Positions 45,540-53,821 of a stretch of DNA of 64,000 nucleotides are shown in pieces. The notes under the pieces were generated by a model that was given only the letters and a program-made list of their open reading frames with translations, did no database searches and had not been told where the DNA came from. Every line of letters begins with the position of its first letter. Position 1 is the first letter of the stretch. Location: the NCBI GenBank assembly GCA_025351405.1, contig JANXVZ010000026.1, positions 59,890 to 123,889 of the forward strand, given 5' to 3'. The stretch comes from Sphingomonadales bacterium (lineage in GTDB: Bacteria > Pseudomonadota > Alphaproteobacteria > Sphingomonadales > Sphingomonadaceae). A program made the translations under genes and the position numbers.

Positions 45540-46034
45540 TCAACCACGCGGGCCCATTTCGGCGACGCGCGCGACAATATCGGCGGCGATGCGCGGCGAA
45601 ACGAACTTTTTGACGTCACCGCCATAGACGGCGATTTCCTTGACCAGCTTCGACGCGATGGGCTGCAGCGCCACATCGGCCATCAGGAACACCGTTTCGA
45701 TGCGGCTGTTGAGCTGTTGGTTCATCCCGGCCATCTGGAATTCATACTCGAAATCCGCAACGGCGCGCAGGCCGCGCACGATCACCGATGCACCCTGTTT
45801 TTCGGCAAAATGCATCAACAGCGCGTCGAATTCGACAACATCGACATTGGCGATGCCCTCGACCTCGCGCAGCACCTGGTGCTTGCGCTCCGCCAGCGTG
45901 AACATCGGTGACTTGGACGGGTTGGTGGCGACGCCGATGACCAGCTTGTCGACCAGCTTGGCGCCGCGCCGGATGATGTCCATATGCCCCAGCGTCACCG
46001 GATCGAAGGTGCCGGGATAGACGCCGATCCTCAT
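45540..46034 (-). CDS. coaD: Phosphopantetheine adenylyltransferase
   Basis: Fourth step of coenzyme A synthesis, forming dephospho-CoA from ATP and 4'-phosphopantetheine. 164 residues with the nucleotidyltransferase start GVYPGTFDPVTLGHMDII (TxGH motif), VVEFDALLMHF, VRGLRAVADFEYEFQMA and SKLVKEIAVYGGDV. The start overlaps the polyprenyl synthase stop by 4 nt. Confidence 0.96.
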   Translation of the reverse strand: MRIGVYPGTFDPVTLGHMDIIRRGAKLVDKLVIGVATNPSKSPMFTLAERKHQVLREVEGIANVDVVEFDALLMHFAEKQGASVIVRGLRAVADFEYEFQMAGMNQQLNSRIETVFLMADVALQPIASKLVKEIAVYGGDVKKFVSPRIAADIVARVAEMGPRG

Positions 46035-46948
46035 CGGTCACGCTCGATGGCGAAACGCGCGATCGCCCGCAGCAGGTCGGCCTCCGGGCCAAAGCTGTGC
46101 AGGTGGGCGATGGCCTGGTCGATGAGCATCACCGCCTGGGTACGGGCCCGTTCGACCCCCAATAGCGATACGAAGGTCGCCTTGCCGGCCGCTGCATCCT
46201 TGCCGACGGCCTTGCCGGTCTTGGTCGAGGATCCTTCGACATCGAGCAGGTCGTCGGCGATCTGGAAAGCGAGGCCAAGGTCGCGCGCATACCCCCTGAG
46301 CGGGGTGCGCGAAGCAACCGGGATGCGGCCCATGATGGCGCCGGCTTCGAGGCAGAAACCGATCAGCGCACCGGTTTTCAGCTGCTGCAGGCGGGTGACG
46401 CCGCCGAGGTCGTAAAGCTCGTGTTCCGCCACCAGGTCCATCATCTGGCCGCCGGCCATGCCAGATGGCCCCGACGAAACGGCCAGCTCGGTAACCAGTT
46501 CGGCGCGGGCGAACGGGTCCTCGTGCGTCGCCGGGTCGGCAAGGATCTCGAAGGCCAGCGCATGCAGCGAATCGCCGGCCAGGACGGCGGTCGCCTCGTC
46601 ATAGGCCTTGTGGACGGTGGGCTTGCCGCGGCGCATGTCGTCGTCGTCCATGCACGGCAGGTCGTCGTGGATCAGCGAATAGCAATGCACGCATTCGATG
46701 GCGAGGGCGACGCGCAGGGCGCGTTCCCGGTCGACATGGAACAGGTCGCAGGCCGCAACGACGAGCAACGGCCGCATCCGCTTGCCGCCGCCGATGACGG
46801 CATGGCGCATGGCGTTGAACAGTTGCGCGCGACTGTCCTGCGGCACCGGCAGCAGACGGTCGAAACGCTGGTCCATCGACTTGCCGATGGCATCGAGGGC
46901 GGGTTTCAGGCTGATCGACGCATGGACCATATCGGGTTTCGCGCTCAT
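46031..46948 (-). CDS. Polyprenyl (farnesyl) diphosphate synthase
   Basis: A 305-residue trans-prenyl transferase with the first Asp-rich motif LIHDDLPCMDDDDMRRG, GGGKRMRPLLV, the second Asp-rich motif FQIADDLLDVEG, and KTGALIGFCLEAGAIMG. Neighbouring xseB just upstream on the same strand (4-nt overlap) matches the common xseB-ispA arrangement, supporting an FPP synthase (IspA-like) assignment. No dxs gene is visible in the window. Confidence 0.9.
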   Translation of the reverse strand: MSAKPDMVHASISLKPALDAIGKSMDQRFDRLLPVPQDSRAQLFNAMRHAVIGGGKRMRPLLVVAACDLFHVDRERALRVALAIECVHCYSLIHDDLPCMDDDDMRRGKPTVHKAYDEATAVLAGDSLHALAFEILADPATHEDPFARAELVTELAVSSGPSGMAGGQMMDLVAEHELYDLGGVTRLQQLKTGALIGFCLEAGAIMGRIPVASRTPLRGYARDLGLAFQIADDLLDVEGSSTKTGKAVGKDAAAGKATFVSLLGVERARTQAVMLIDQAIAHLHSFGPEADLLRAIARFAIERDR

Positions 46949-47196
46949 GCGGCCGGGGTGGGGGTATCGAAGGCCTTGGCCCCCGTGGCGACGCCGTCGC
47001 TATGCTGGATGGCCTCGATCCGCGCGGTCGCTGCGTCGAGCTTGGCCTGGCAATGCGCCTTCAGCTTTTGCCCGTCGGTGTAAAGGTCGATCGAATCCTC
47101 AAGGCTGGCTTCACCGCTTTCGAGGCGGTGGACAATGGTTTCAAGGCGTTTCAACGCATCCTCGAAGCTCAATTCGGCAAGGTCATTCACATCCAT
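46945..47196 (-). CDS. xseB: Exonuclease VII small subunit
   Basis: An 83-residue protein: LSFEDALKRLETIVHRLESGEASLEDSIDLYTDGQKLKAHC is the full XseB motif. With the large subunit XseA (not in the window) it degrades single-stranded DNA. Start at 47196 is chosen for the standard N-terminus; it overlaps the polyprenyl synthase start by 4 nt. Confidence 0.94.
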   Translation of the reverse strand: MDVNDLAELSFEDALKRLETIVHRLESGEASLEDSIDLYTDGQKLKAHCQAKLDAATARIEAIQHSDGVATGAKAFDTPTPAA

Positions 47197-47260
47197 GTCG
47201 CGTGTTTGAACGGGCGCGGTTACAGGGTCAAGCGCAGTTGCAGGCCGGCGCCGCCGGAAC

Positions 47261-47899
47261 TTACCCCGCCAGCGCGCGCTGCTCCGCTGCAATCGTGCGC
47301 GCAAAGCCGGGGCGGGCGAACATCATCGCGAGGAACGCTGTCAGCCGGGGGTATTTTGCGGCGTCGGGGGAATAACCGCAATGCAGCAGGTTGACGAACG
47401 GGCTGGCCACCGAAATATCGGCCAGCGTCATCCTGTCGTCGACAAGATGGCCGCTTGTGGGCAGCACGCCCTCGATATAGGCAAGGATCGGCGGCAGCTC
47501 GCTCGCCTCGGCGTTGGCGGCGGCGGCTTCATCGCCCGGCTGGCCGAGGAAGCGCGGGCTGACGATGCGGTTGAAGAACATCTTGCCGGCGGCCACGGTG
47601 AGGATGGTGTCGGCGAATTCGTCAAACCAGATGGTGCGGGCCCGCGCCCGGGCCTCGGCGGGGATCATCGCCGGCGCCGGCTGGATGGCTTCGAGATATT
47701 GCACGATGGCGCTGGAATCGGAGATGTGGAAATCGCCATCGCTGAAGCCGGGCATCTTGCGAAACGGGCTGGCGGCAAGAAATTCCGGGTCGGTCGCACC
47801 CAGCCCGATCTGGCGCAACGTGATCGGCATCGCTTTTTCCGCCGCAACCACAACCACCTTGCGCACGAACGGCGAGACGCTTGCACCATAGACGATCAT
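47261..47899 (-). CDS. Glutathione S-transferase family protein
   Basis: A 212-residue GST-fold protein. The N-terminal thioredoxin-like domain has YGASVSPFVRKVVVVAAEK and the glutathione-binding FRKMPGFSDGDFHISDSSAIVQYLE (cis-Pro, Asp-Ser); the C-terminal helical domain has MTLADISVASPFVNL. Specific substrate unknown. It is upstream of xseB on the same strand with a 64-nt gap, so it may or may not share the transcript. Divergent from the alcohol dehydrogenase gene. Confidence 0.9.
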   Translation of the reverse strand: MIVYGASVSPFVRKVVVVAAEKAMPITLRQIGLGATDPEFLAASPFRKMPGFSDGDFHISDSSAIVQYLEAIQPAPAMIPAEARARARTIWFDEFADTILTVAAGKMFFNRIVSPRFLGQPGDEAAAANAEASELPPILAYIEGVLPTSGHLVDDRMTLADISVASPFVNLLHCGYSPDAAKYPRLTAFLAMMFARPGFARTIAAEQRALAG

Positions 47900-47968
47900 G
47901 ACTTGTCCCTCCTCGGTTCGTCGACGAAATGAACGCGGCCACAGCAGGGGTCAAGGCTTGCGGCGTGC

Positions 47969-47996
47969 GTGACGCCGGCACCGGCAGGGGCTAGAG
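47969..47996 (+). promoter_or_regulatory. Putative promoter GTGACG-N16-CTAGAG
   Basis: GTGACG (47969-47974) and CTAGAG (47991-47996) are 16 bp apart, 27 nt before the alcohol dehydrogenase start. It matches the pattern seen upstream of several genes in the window. Confidence 0.35.
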
Positions 47997-48023
47997 CCAC
48001 CGCGACATCCTGTGGGGAACGAC

Positions 48024-49127
48024 ATGCCGACCAACGCCATCGCCGCCGTCCTCCGTCAGCGCGGCGCACCTTATGCCCTGGAGCCTGTCGTGCTCGCCGA
48101 TCCGCGGCCGGGACAGATACTGGTGCGGATTCGCGCCTGTGGAATCTGCCATACCGATGTCGGGGTGCAGACCTATGAGCAGGGGCTGCCATTGCCGCAG
48201 GTGCTGGGGCACGAGGGCGCCGGCGAAGTCCTCGCCATCGGTGCCGGCGTCACCACGGTCGTCCCCGGCGATCGGGTCGTGCTGAGCTATGCCTCGTGCG
48301 GTGCCTGCGCCAACTGCGTCGATGATGCGCCGCAATATTGTGCACAGTTCATGGCGCTGAACTATGCCGGAGTGCTGCCCGGTGGCGAAGTGCCGATGCA
48401 GGGCGCCGACGGCCCGGTCCATGGGGCGTTTTTCGGCCAGTCCTCTTTTGCCAGCCATGCGCTCGCCTATGAACGCAACACCGTCAAGGTGGATGGCGAC
48501 CTTGGCTGGGATGTGCTCGCCCCCTTTGGCTGCGGGATGCAGACCGGGGCCGGTACGGTCTACAACACCCTCGCGCCATCGGCGGGGCAAAGCCTTGCGG
48601 TATTCGGTGCCGGCAGTGTCGGGCTGGCGGCGCTGATGGCGGCGGCGGACCTTGGCTGCGCGCCGCTGGTGGCGATCGACCGCAATCCGGCGCGGCTGGA
48701 ACTGGCGCTGCAACTGGGGGCAACCCACACCCTTCTCGCCGATGGCCGCGACCTTGCGCTGGCCCTGCGCGAAATCCGTGCCGATGGGATGGCCTTTGCC
48801 GTCGATACCACGGGGGTCGCCGAAGTCATCCGCGCCGGCACCGAGGCTTTGGCAGCGCGCGGCCAGATGGCGGTGCTGGCGGTAACGCCGCCGGGGACGG
48901 AGGTGGCGATCAACCCCAACATCCTGCTCGGCGGCAAGGCCCTGCGCGGCGCCGTGGAGGGTGATGCCGACCCGCGACGCTTCATCCCCTGGCTTATCGG
49001 CCGCCACCGCGCCGGGCGCTTTGCACACCAGCGGTTGGTGACGACCTATCCATTCTCGGCGATCAACGAGGCGGTTGCCGACATGAGGGCCGGCAGGGTC
49101 ATCAAGCCGGTGCTGCTGATGGATTAG
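48024..49127 (+). CDS. Zinc-dependent aryl-alcohol-type dehydrogenase
   Basis: A 367-residue medium-chain dehydrogenase. Catalytic zinc ligands are C42 in GICHTD, H63-E64 in GHEG and a Cys in APFGCGMQTG; structural zinc Cys are C92, C95, C98 and C106. The NAD fold shows VFGAGSVGLAAL. The CGMQTGAGTV segment and overall form resemble benzyl-alcohol dehydrogenases (XylB-type). Start ATG at 48024 follows GGGGAACGAC. Substrate unproved. Confidence 0.88.
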   Translation: MPTNAIAAVLRQRGAPYALEPVVLADPRPGQILVRIRACGICHTDVGVQTYEQGLPLPQVLGHEGAGEVLAIGAGVTTVVPGDRVVLSYASCGACANCVDDAPQYCAQFMALNYAGVLPGGEVPMQGADGPVHGAFFGQSSFASHALAYERNTVKVDGDLGWDVLAPFGCGMQTGAGTVYNTLAPSAGQSLAVFGAGSVGLAALMAAADLGCAPLVAIDRNPARLELALQLGATHTLLADGRDLALALREIRADGMAFAVDTTGVAEVIRAGTEALAARGQMAVLAVTPPGTEVAINPNILLGGKALRGAVEGDADPRRFIPWLIGRHRAGRFAHQRLVTTYPFSAINEAVADMRAGRVIKPVLLMD

Positions 49128-49139
49128 CGCACCAGGCGC

Positions 49140-49183
49140 GCCGCTGAACACCGCGGGGCCTATCTGCCGCTGAACACCGCGGG
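49140..49183. repeat. 18-bp direct repeat at the end of the enoyl-CoA hydratase gene
   Basis: GCCGCTGAACACCGCGGG occurs at 49140-49157 and again at 49166-49183. The second copy encodes the C-terminal PAVFSG of the hydratase on the minus strand; the first is just past its stop codon. It looks like a short tandem duplication of the gene's 3' end. Confidence 0.85.
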
Positions 49184-49960
49184 ACGTTTTTGCAGGAAGG
49201 CCGAAACGCCCTCGGCAAAATCGGGGCTGCGGCCGGCGGTGCGCTGGTTGCGGCGCTCGACCATCAATGCTTCGGTCAAAGGCTTGTCGAGGCAATCGCG
49301 CAGGCCCTGGCGGATCAGCGCATAGGCCTGCGTCGGGCCCTTGGCGAGCTTGGCGGCGATGGCATGTGCCGTCGTCATCAGTTCGGCATCCTCGACCACC
49401 TTGTAGATCATGCCCCATTCGGCGGCGGTCTCGGCGGGGATCTTTTCGCCCAGCATCATCATCGCCTGCGCCCGTGCCTTGCCGGCGAGGCGCGGCAGCA
49501 GCCACGTCGACCCGACATCCGGCACCAGCCCGATGTTGACAAAGGCCTGCAGGAAATAGGCTGACTTGCCGGCAATGACGATATCGCCGGCAAGCGCATA
49601 GGAGCAGCCAGCGCCGGCCGCAGCGCCGTTGACCGCGGTAATGAACGGCACCGGCAAGTCGAACAGGCGCTCCAGCAGCGGGTTGAAATGCGTTTCGAGC
49701 ACTTTGCCCGCATCGATGGGGCCGGACGATTGCGCCCCCCCTCCTGCACCGCCGCCTGCCAGATCGGCACCCGAACAGAAGGCGCGGCCGGTGCCGGTGA
49801 GCAGCAAAACCCGCGCCGTACCCTCGTCGCGAACCTTGTCCACCACCGAAATCATTTCGGCGATGACGCCGACATGCAGGGCGTTCATCCGCTCCGGCCG
49901 GTTGATCGTCAGCGTGGCGACGCCGTCGACCTCGTCGAAGATGATGTGTTCATAGGCCAT
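49160..49960 (-). CDS. Enoyl-CoA hydratase/isomerase, PaaG-like
   Basis: A 266-residue crotonase-fold protein. Oxyanion-hole motifs are GRAFCSGADLAG and NGAAAGAGCSYALAGD; the usual hydratase Glu pair is not evident, but GLVPDVGSTWLLPRLAG with its Asp matches PaaG-type isomerases. It may act in phenylacetate-type or fatty acid breakdown; no other paa genes lie nearby. Upstream, 107 nt separate it from the minus-strand carboxypeptidase gene. Confidence 0.85.
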   Translation of the reverse strand: MAYEHIIFDEVDGVATLTINRPERMNALHVGVIAEMISVVDKVRDEGTARVLLLTGTGRAFCSGADLAGGGAGGGAQSSGPIDAGKVLETHFNPLLERLFDLPVPFITAVNGAAAGAGCSYALAGDIVIAGKSAYFLQAFVNIGLVPDVGSTWLLPRLAGKARAQAMMMLGEKIPAETAAEWGMIYKVVEDAELMTTAHAIAAKLAKGPTQAYALIRQGLRDCLDKPLTEALMVERRNQRTAGRSPDFAEGVSAFLQKRPAVFSGR

Positions 49961-50067
49961 GATCGGGCTCCCCGCAGCGTGGTTGACGTTAACGTCATAG
50001 CCGAGGCGGCGGGCGAGGGAACCCCCATCACTTTCGCTAATCGGCGGGCGCGCGCGCCGACGACCGG

Positions 50068-51201
50068 CTACCGCAGGTCGTCGACCACTTCCGCCAGGGC
50101 GGCGAGGCAGTCGCGTCCCAGCGCCTTGCTGCGTTCCGGCGACCAGCCATGCACGGGGTCGGGCAGGTCGTCATTGTCCTTGAACGGCATTTCGAGCGTC
50201 ATGGCGAGGCAACCGAAGCGTTCGGCGACGGCATTGGTGCTCATCGTCAGATTGGCCTTGCCGGGCCCCGACGGCGGATAGCCGATGCGGGTCTGGAAAT
50301 CGGGCGTCAGCCGCGCCAGCCTCGCCTTGTAGTCGGCCAGCAGCGCGCCTTGGCGGTTGGTCATCGACGGGATGCCTTCGAAGCCGGCGATGAACACCTG
50401 GGGAATCGATTCATCACCGTGCACATCAAGGGCGAAATCGACGCCGCTGGCCTGCATCGCCGCCAGCACGCACAACACTTCGGGGGAACGTTCCGGCGTC
50501 GGCGATACCCATTCGCGGTTGAGGTTCACCCCCGCCGCATTGGTGCGCAGATGGCCGCGGGCGCTGCCGTCCGGGTTCATGTTGGGGACGATGTGGAAGG
50601 TGACCTTCTGGCGCAGCATCCGCGCGACCGGGTCGGCCGGGTCGACCAGCCGTTCGAGCGCACCCTCGGCCCACCATTCCGCCATGCTTTCGCCTGGATG
50701 CTGGCGCGCATACAGCCAGGCGTGGAGCGGACCATCGCCCAGTTCGACGCAGTCGATCGGCCGCCCATCGAGGCTATGGCCAAGAATGCGGGTGGATACG
50801 CCGGGCGCCGCACCGATGCGGGCGACGAGGTCATGGTGCCGTTCCATCGCATAGGGTGCGAAATAGGCCAGCCAGACCGAATCGCTTTCGGGCGTCAGGC
50901 TGATGGTCAGGGTGCCGTTGGCGCTGCCGGCGTCATAGCTGGCGGGCGCGCGGTGCCAATGCTGGCGATCGCTGGAGACGGCGGCGTTGTAGTTGGGCCA
51001 GCCGCCGGGGTAGGCGCTGCCCGCCAGGTGGACGATGCGGATCGTGCAAGGCTGGCCCTTCGCTCCCGACAGGCGGAAGTGGAACCATTGATAGAAGTCC
51101 GAATGGGCATCCTTGCGGATGGTCAGCTCGATATCGGTCGGACCCGCGATGCGGTTGACGACGATATTGCCCGAATCGAAGGCGGCGTTGACGCTGATCA
51201 T
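50068..51201 (-). CDS. M14-family metallocarboxypeptidase
   Basis: A 377-residue cytosolic-carboxypeptidase-like M14 enzyme. The N-terminal beta domain (about 1-125) ends in the motif SVWLAYFAPYAMERH; the zinc site is RQHPGESMAEW (HxxE) with the third ligand in ALDVHGDESIP, and the catalytic Glu is in MTLEMPFKD. Deglutamylase-type M14 enzymes are a close family, so it may trim glutamate or similar residues from peptides or proteins. The ATG at 51201 overlaps the stop of the DUF4136 gene (ATGA). Confidence 0.88.
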   Translation of the reverse strand: MISVNAAFDSGNIVVNRIAGPTDIELTIRKDAHSDFYQWFHFRLSGAKGQPCTIRIVHLAGSAYPGGWPNYNAAVSSDRQHWHRAPASYDAGSANGTLTISLTPESDSVWLAYFAPYAMERHHDLVARIGAAPGVSTRILGHSLDGRPIDCVELGDGPLHAWLYARQHPGESMAEWWAEGALERLVDPADPVARMLRQKVTFHIVPNMNPDGSARGHLRTNAAGVNLNREWVSPTPERSPEVLCVLAAMQASGVDFALDVHGDESIPQVFIAGFEGIPSMTNRQGALLADYKARLARLTPDFQTRIGYPPSGPGKANLTMSTNAVAERFGCLAMTLEMPFKDNDDLPDPVHGWSPERSKALGRDCLAALAEVVDDLR

Positions 51202-51833
51202 TTGCGGAACGGCACGCGGACGGTGGTCCCCGTCGGCCCCGGAAAGCCGGCCAGCAGCGCATGGGCAAGCCGCGGCACCGATTCGGGCAAGCCGATGGCG
51301 CTGGCGTCGCCGCTCGCGGTTTCGCTGGCTCGGCCCTCCCATACCAGCGTCTCGTCGGACCGGCGCTTGATCTGCAATGCGACGGTATTGACCGCGACAT
51401 AGCGCACGCGCGGCTTGCCGATCGGGATGCTGCCACCAACGCTCAGCCCGGTGCCAAAGCCGCCGCCATGATAGCCACCGCCGCCGCCGCCAACCCCGAA
51501 GCCCAGGCCGAGGTGCGAGCGCGGCTGGAGCTGCGTGGCGTCGCGGCTGGTCTGTTCCACCTTCAAGATGGCGATATACGCCGATCTGGCGCTGGCATCG
51601 GCGGGGCGGAAGCCGACAGCGGTCAATTCGTGGAGCACGGCATCGGCGTAGGTGCGATATTCGAGGTTGAAATCCGGGCTGCCGACGATCGGCTGGAGCG
51701 CGATGGTATCGGCCGGGATCGGCCCGCCCAGGTGAAAGCGCGTGACATCGGCGCCCGGACCGGTGGTCGCGCAACCGGCAAGCAGGCCAAGCGTTGCGAC
51801 CGGCAGCAACCAGAATTTCGATTTCGACACCAT
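51198..51833 (-). CDS. DUF4136-type lipoprotein
   Basis: A 211-residue lipoprotein: signal ending LGLLAGC with the lipobox Cys near residue 21, then a DUF4136-like beta domain. It contains a Gly-rich stretch (GLGFGVGGGGGGYHGGGFG) in the middle. Function unknown; anchored in the outer membrane or periplasmic face by inference. It shares an ATGA overlap with the downstream carboxypeptidase gene, so the two are co-translated, an unusual pairing. Confidence 0.8.
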   Translation of the reverse strand: MVSKSKFWLLPVATLGLLAGCATTGPGADVTRFHLGGPIPADTIALQPIVGSPDFNLEYRTYADAVLHELTAVGFRPADASARSAYIAILKVEQTSRDATQLQPRSHLGLGFGVGGGGGGYHGGGFGTGLSVGGSIPIGKPRVRYVAVNTVALQIKRRSDETLVWEGRASETASGDASAIGLPESVPRLAHALLAGFPGPTGTTVRVPFRK

Positions 51834-51882
51834 TACCAGCTCCCTACACGTCCAGCCGTTCCAGGCTCAGCAACCAAAGTCC

Positions 51883-51922
51883 TGCCACCACACAAGGTTG
51901 CGCATCAATGAAGGTGGTGGCA
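51883..51922. repeat. 9-bp inverted repeat between divergent genes
   Basis: TGCCACCAC (51883-51891) and GTGGTGGCA (51914-51922) are exact reverse complements 22 bp apart, between the divergent lipoprotein and galE genes. It could be an operator or an RNA hairpin; no regulator can be named. Confidence 0.5.
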
Positions 51923-51959
51923 CGGAGCCGGGCGCTCCGCAACACGGGATCATGATGTC

Positions 51960-52973
51960 ATGCGCGATGCGGCAACTGTGCTCGTTACCGGAGGGGCCGG
52001 CTATATCGGCAGCCATGCCGTGCTGGCGTTGCGCGCCGCCGGGCATGCGGTCGTCGTCCTCGACGACCTTTCCACCGGACACGCCGGCGCCGTGCCGCAA
52101 GGCGTTGCGCTGGTCCGCGGCGATGTCGGCGATGCAGGCCTGCTGGCCGGGGTTTTCCGCGACACCGCCTTTGACGCCGTGATGCACTTTGCCGGGTCGA
52201 TCATCGTGCCCGAATCGGTGCGCGATCCGCTCGGCTATTACCGCAACAACACCGCCGCCTCGCGCACGCTCGTCGCCGCGGCCGTGGCGGCAGGGGTGCC
52301 GCATTTCGTGTTTTCCTCGACAGCGGCGGTATACGGCGAACCCGCCAGCGTGCCGATTCGGGAAGATGCGCCGCTGCTGCCGATCAATCCCTATGGCCGG
52401 TCGAAACTGATGACCGAATGGATGCTCGCCGATACGGCGGCAGCCTTCCCGATCAACTATGCGGCGCTGCGTTATTTCAACGTCGCCGGGGCGGATCTGG
52501 CCGGGCGCAGCGGCCAATCGGGGCCTGTGGCGACCCATCTGATCAAGTTGGCGGTGCAGGCCGTCATCGGCACCCGCGACCATATCGACGTCTTTGGCGC
52601 CGATTATCCGACGCCGGACGGCACCTGCGTGCGCGACTATGTCCATGTCAGCGACCTTGCCGATGCCCATGTTGCCGCGCTGGCGGCGCTGATGGCGGCG
52701 CCACGGCGTTCGCTGACCCTCAACATCGGTTATGGGCGGGGTTATTCGGTGCGCGAAGTGCTCGATGCGGTGGACCGGGTGGTGGGCGCCCCGCTGGACC
52801 GGCGGCCGGCGCCGCGCCGCCCCGGCGACCCGCCGGCGCTGGTGGCGGACAATCACGCGGCGCTGGCGACTCTCGATTGGCGACCGCGCCACGACCGGCT
52901 GGAGACGATGATCGCCGACGCATTGCGCTGGGAACGCCACCTCGCAGACAGCTCCCTGGCGCAAACTTATTGA
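51960..52973 (+). CDS. galE: UDP-glucose 4-epimerase
   Basis: NAD enzyme interconverting UDP-glucose and UDP-galactose for surface polysaccharide. The 337-residue protein starts VLVTGGAGYIGSHAVLAL (GxxGxxG), has SSTAAVYGEP with the catalytic Ser, NPYGRSKLMTE with the YxxxK pair, and DGTCVRDYVHVSDLADAH. A CGGGATCATGATGTC leader gives a weak ribosome site before the ATG at 51960. Confidence 0.94.
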   Translation: MRDAATVLVTGGAGYIGSHAVLALRAAGHAVVVLDDLSTGHAGAVPQGVALVRGDVGDAGLLAGVFRDTAFDAVMHFAGSIIVPESVRDPLGYYRNNTAASRTLVAAAVAAGVPHFVFSSTAAVYGEPASVPIREDAPLLPINPYGRSKLMTEWMLADTAAAFPINYAALRYFNVAGADLAGRSGQSGPVATHLIKLAVQAVIGTRDHIDVFGADYPTPDGTCVRDYVHVSDLADAHVAALAALMAAPRRSLTLNIGYGRGYSVREVLDAVDRVVGAPLDRRPAPRRPGDPPALVADNHAALATLDWRPRHDRLETMIADALRWERHLADSSLAQTY

Positions 52974-52998
52974 CTTTGCCGGGCGCCTTGCCTAGCGA
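52970..52998 (+). promoter_or_regulatory. Putative rpmJ promoter TTGACT-N16-CTAGCG
   Basis: TTGACT (52970-52975) overlaps the galE stop and CTAGCG (52992-52997) lies 16 bp on, 43 nt before the rpmJ start. Of the CTAG-type candidates here this has the best -35. Confidence 0.5.
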
Positions 52999-53040
52999 GC
53001 GCGCTCATTCCCGAACACTCCAGACATCTAGAGATTTCCC

Positions 53041-53166
53041 ATGAAGGTCCGCAACAGCCTCAAGTCGCTGAAGAACCGCCACCGCGACTGCCAGGTCGTG
53101 CGCCGGCATGGTCGCACCTATGTGATCAACAAGACCAACCGCCGCTTCAAGGCGCGCCAGGGCTGA
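53041..53166 (+). CDS. rpmJ: 50S ribosomal protein L36
   Basis: A 41-residue protein, [20 protein letters not shown] followed by [21 protein letters not shown]. It is the L36 of the alphaproteobacterial type: it lacks the C3H zinc site of E. coli RpmJ and has only one Cys (C17). It binds 23S rRNA in the large subunit. It has its own promoter and is separated from galE and the HAD gene, as is usual for rpmJ in these bacteria. Confidence 0.97.
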   Translation: MKVRNSLKSLKNRHRDCQVVRRHGRTYVINKTNRRFKARQG

Positions 53167-53206
53167 TCTTCATCGCTGCCGGCTTTTCCAGCGGGGAGAG
53201 CGTGGC

Positions 53207-53815
53207 ATGACACGCCCTGCGGCGATTGTATTCGATGTCGGCAATGTCCTGTACGGGTGGGACATCCGGCTTCTTTATCAAAAGCTTATCACGGACCAGC
53301 AACGCCTTGACTGGTTCCTTTCGCACGTCGTCACCGCCGATTGGCACTTCCAGCATGATGCCGGCCGACCGCATGCGGAGACCACGGCCGAGCTGACCGC
53401 GCAATATCCGGCCGAAGCCGATCTCATCGCCCAATATGCGCCGCGCTGGCTGGAAACGATATCCGGGCCGTTGCCGGGAATGCTCGAAATCGTCGCCGAA
53501 CTCGCCGACGCCGGAGTGCCCCTGTATGGCATCACCAACTTTTCCGCCGAATTCTGGGCGATGTTCCGTCCGACGGCGCCGGTGTTCGACCATTTCCGCG
53601 ACATCGTCGTTTCGGGTGCCGAAAAACTGGTCAAGCCCGATGCAGCGATCTACCGCCTGGCACTGGAGCGGTTCGGCCTGGCGCCGGGCGAGGGTCTGTT
53701 CGTCGACGACCGGCTCGACAATGTCCGTGCCGCCAAGGCCAACGGCTTTGCCGCGCATCATTTCAGCGGTGCCGGGGCCTTGCGACAAAGGTTGGTGGCG
53801 GACGGGCTGCTGTAG
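53207..53815 (+). CDS. HAD-family phosphatase (YihX-like)
   Basis: A 202-residue HAD-superfamily hydrolase. Motif I is IVFDVGNVLYGWD, where the first Asp is the nucleophile and the second position is Gly as in YihX-type glucose-1-phosphatases; motif II is GITNFSAEF, the Lys of motif III is in KLVKPDAAIY and motif IV is LFVDDRLDNV. Substrate is probably a sugar phosphate. Ribosome site GGGGAGAGCGTGGC. It ends 6 nt from the convergent pyk gene. Confidence 0.9.
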   Translation: MTRPAAIVFDVGNVLYGWDIRLLYQKLITDQQRLDWFLSHVVTADWHFQHDAGRPHAETTAELTAQYPAEADLIAQYAPRWLETISGPLPGMLEIVAELADAGVPLYGITNFSAEFWAMFRPTAPVFDHFRDIVVSGAEKLVKPDAAIYRLALERFGLAPGEGLFVDDRLDNVRAAKANGFAAHHFSGAGALRQRLVADGLL

Positions 53816-53821
53816 CCCGGC

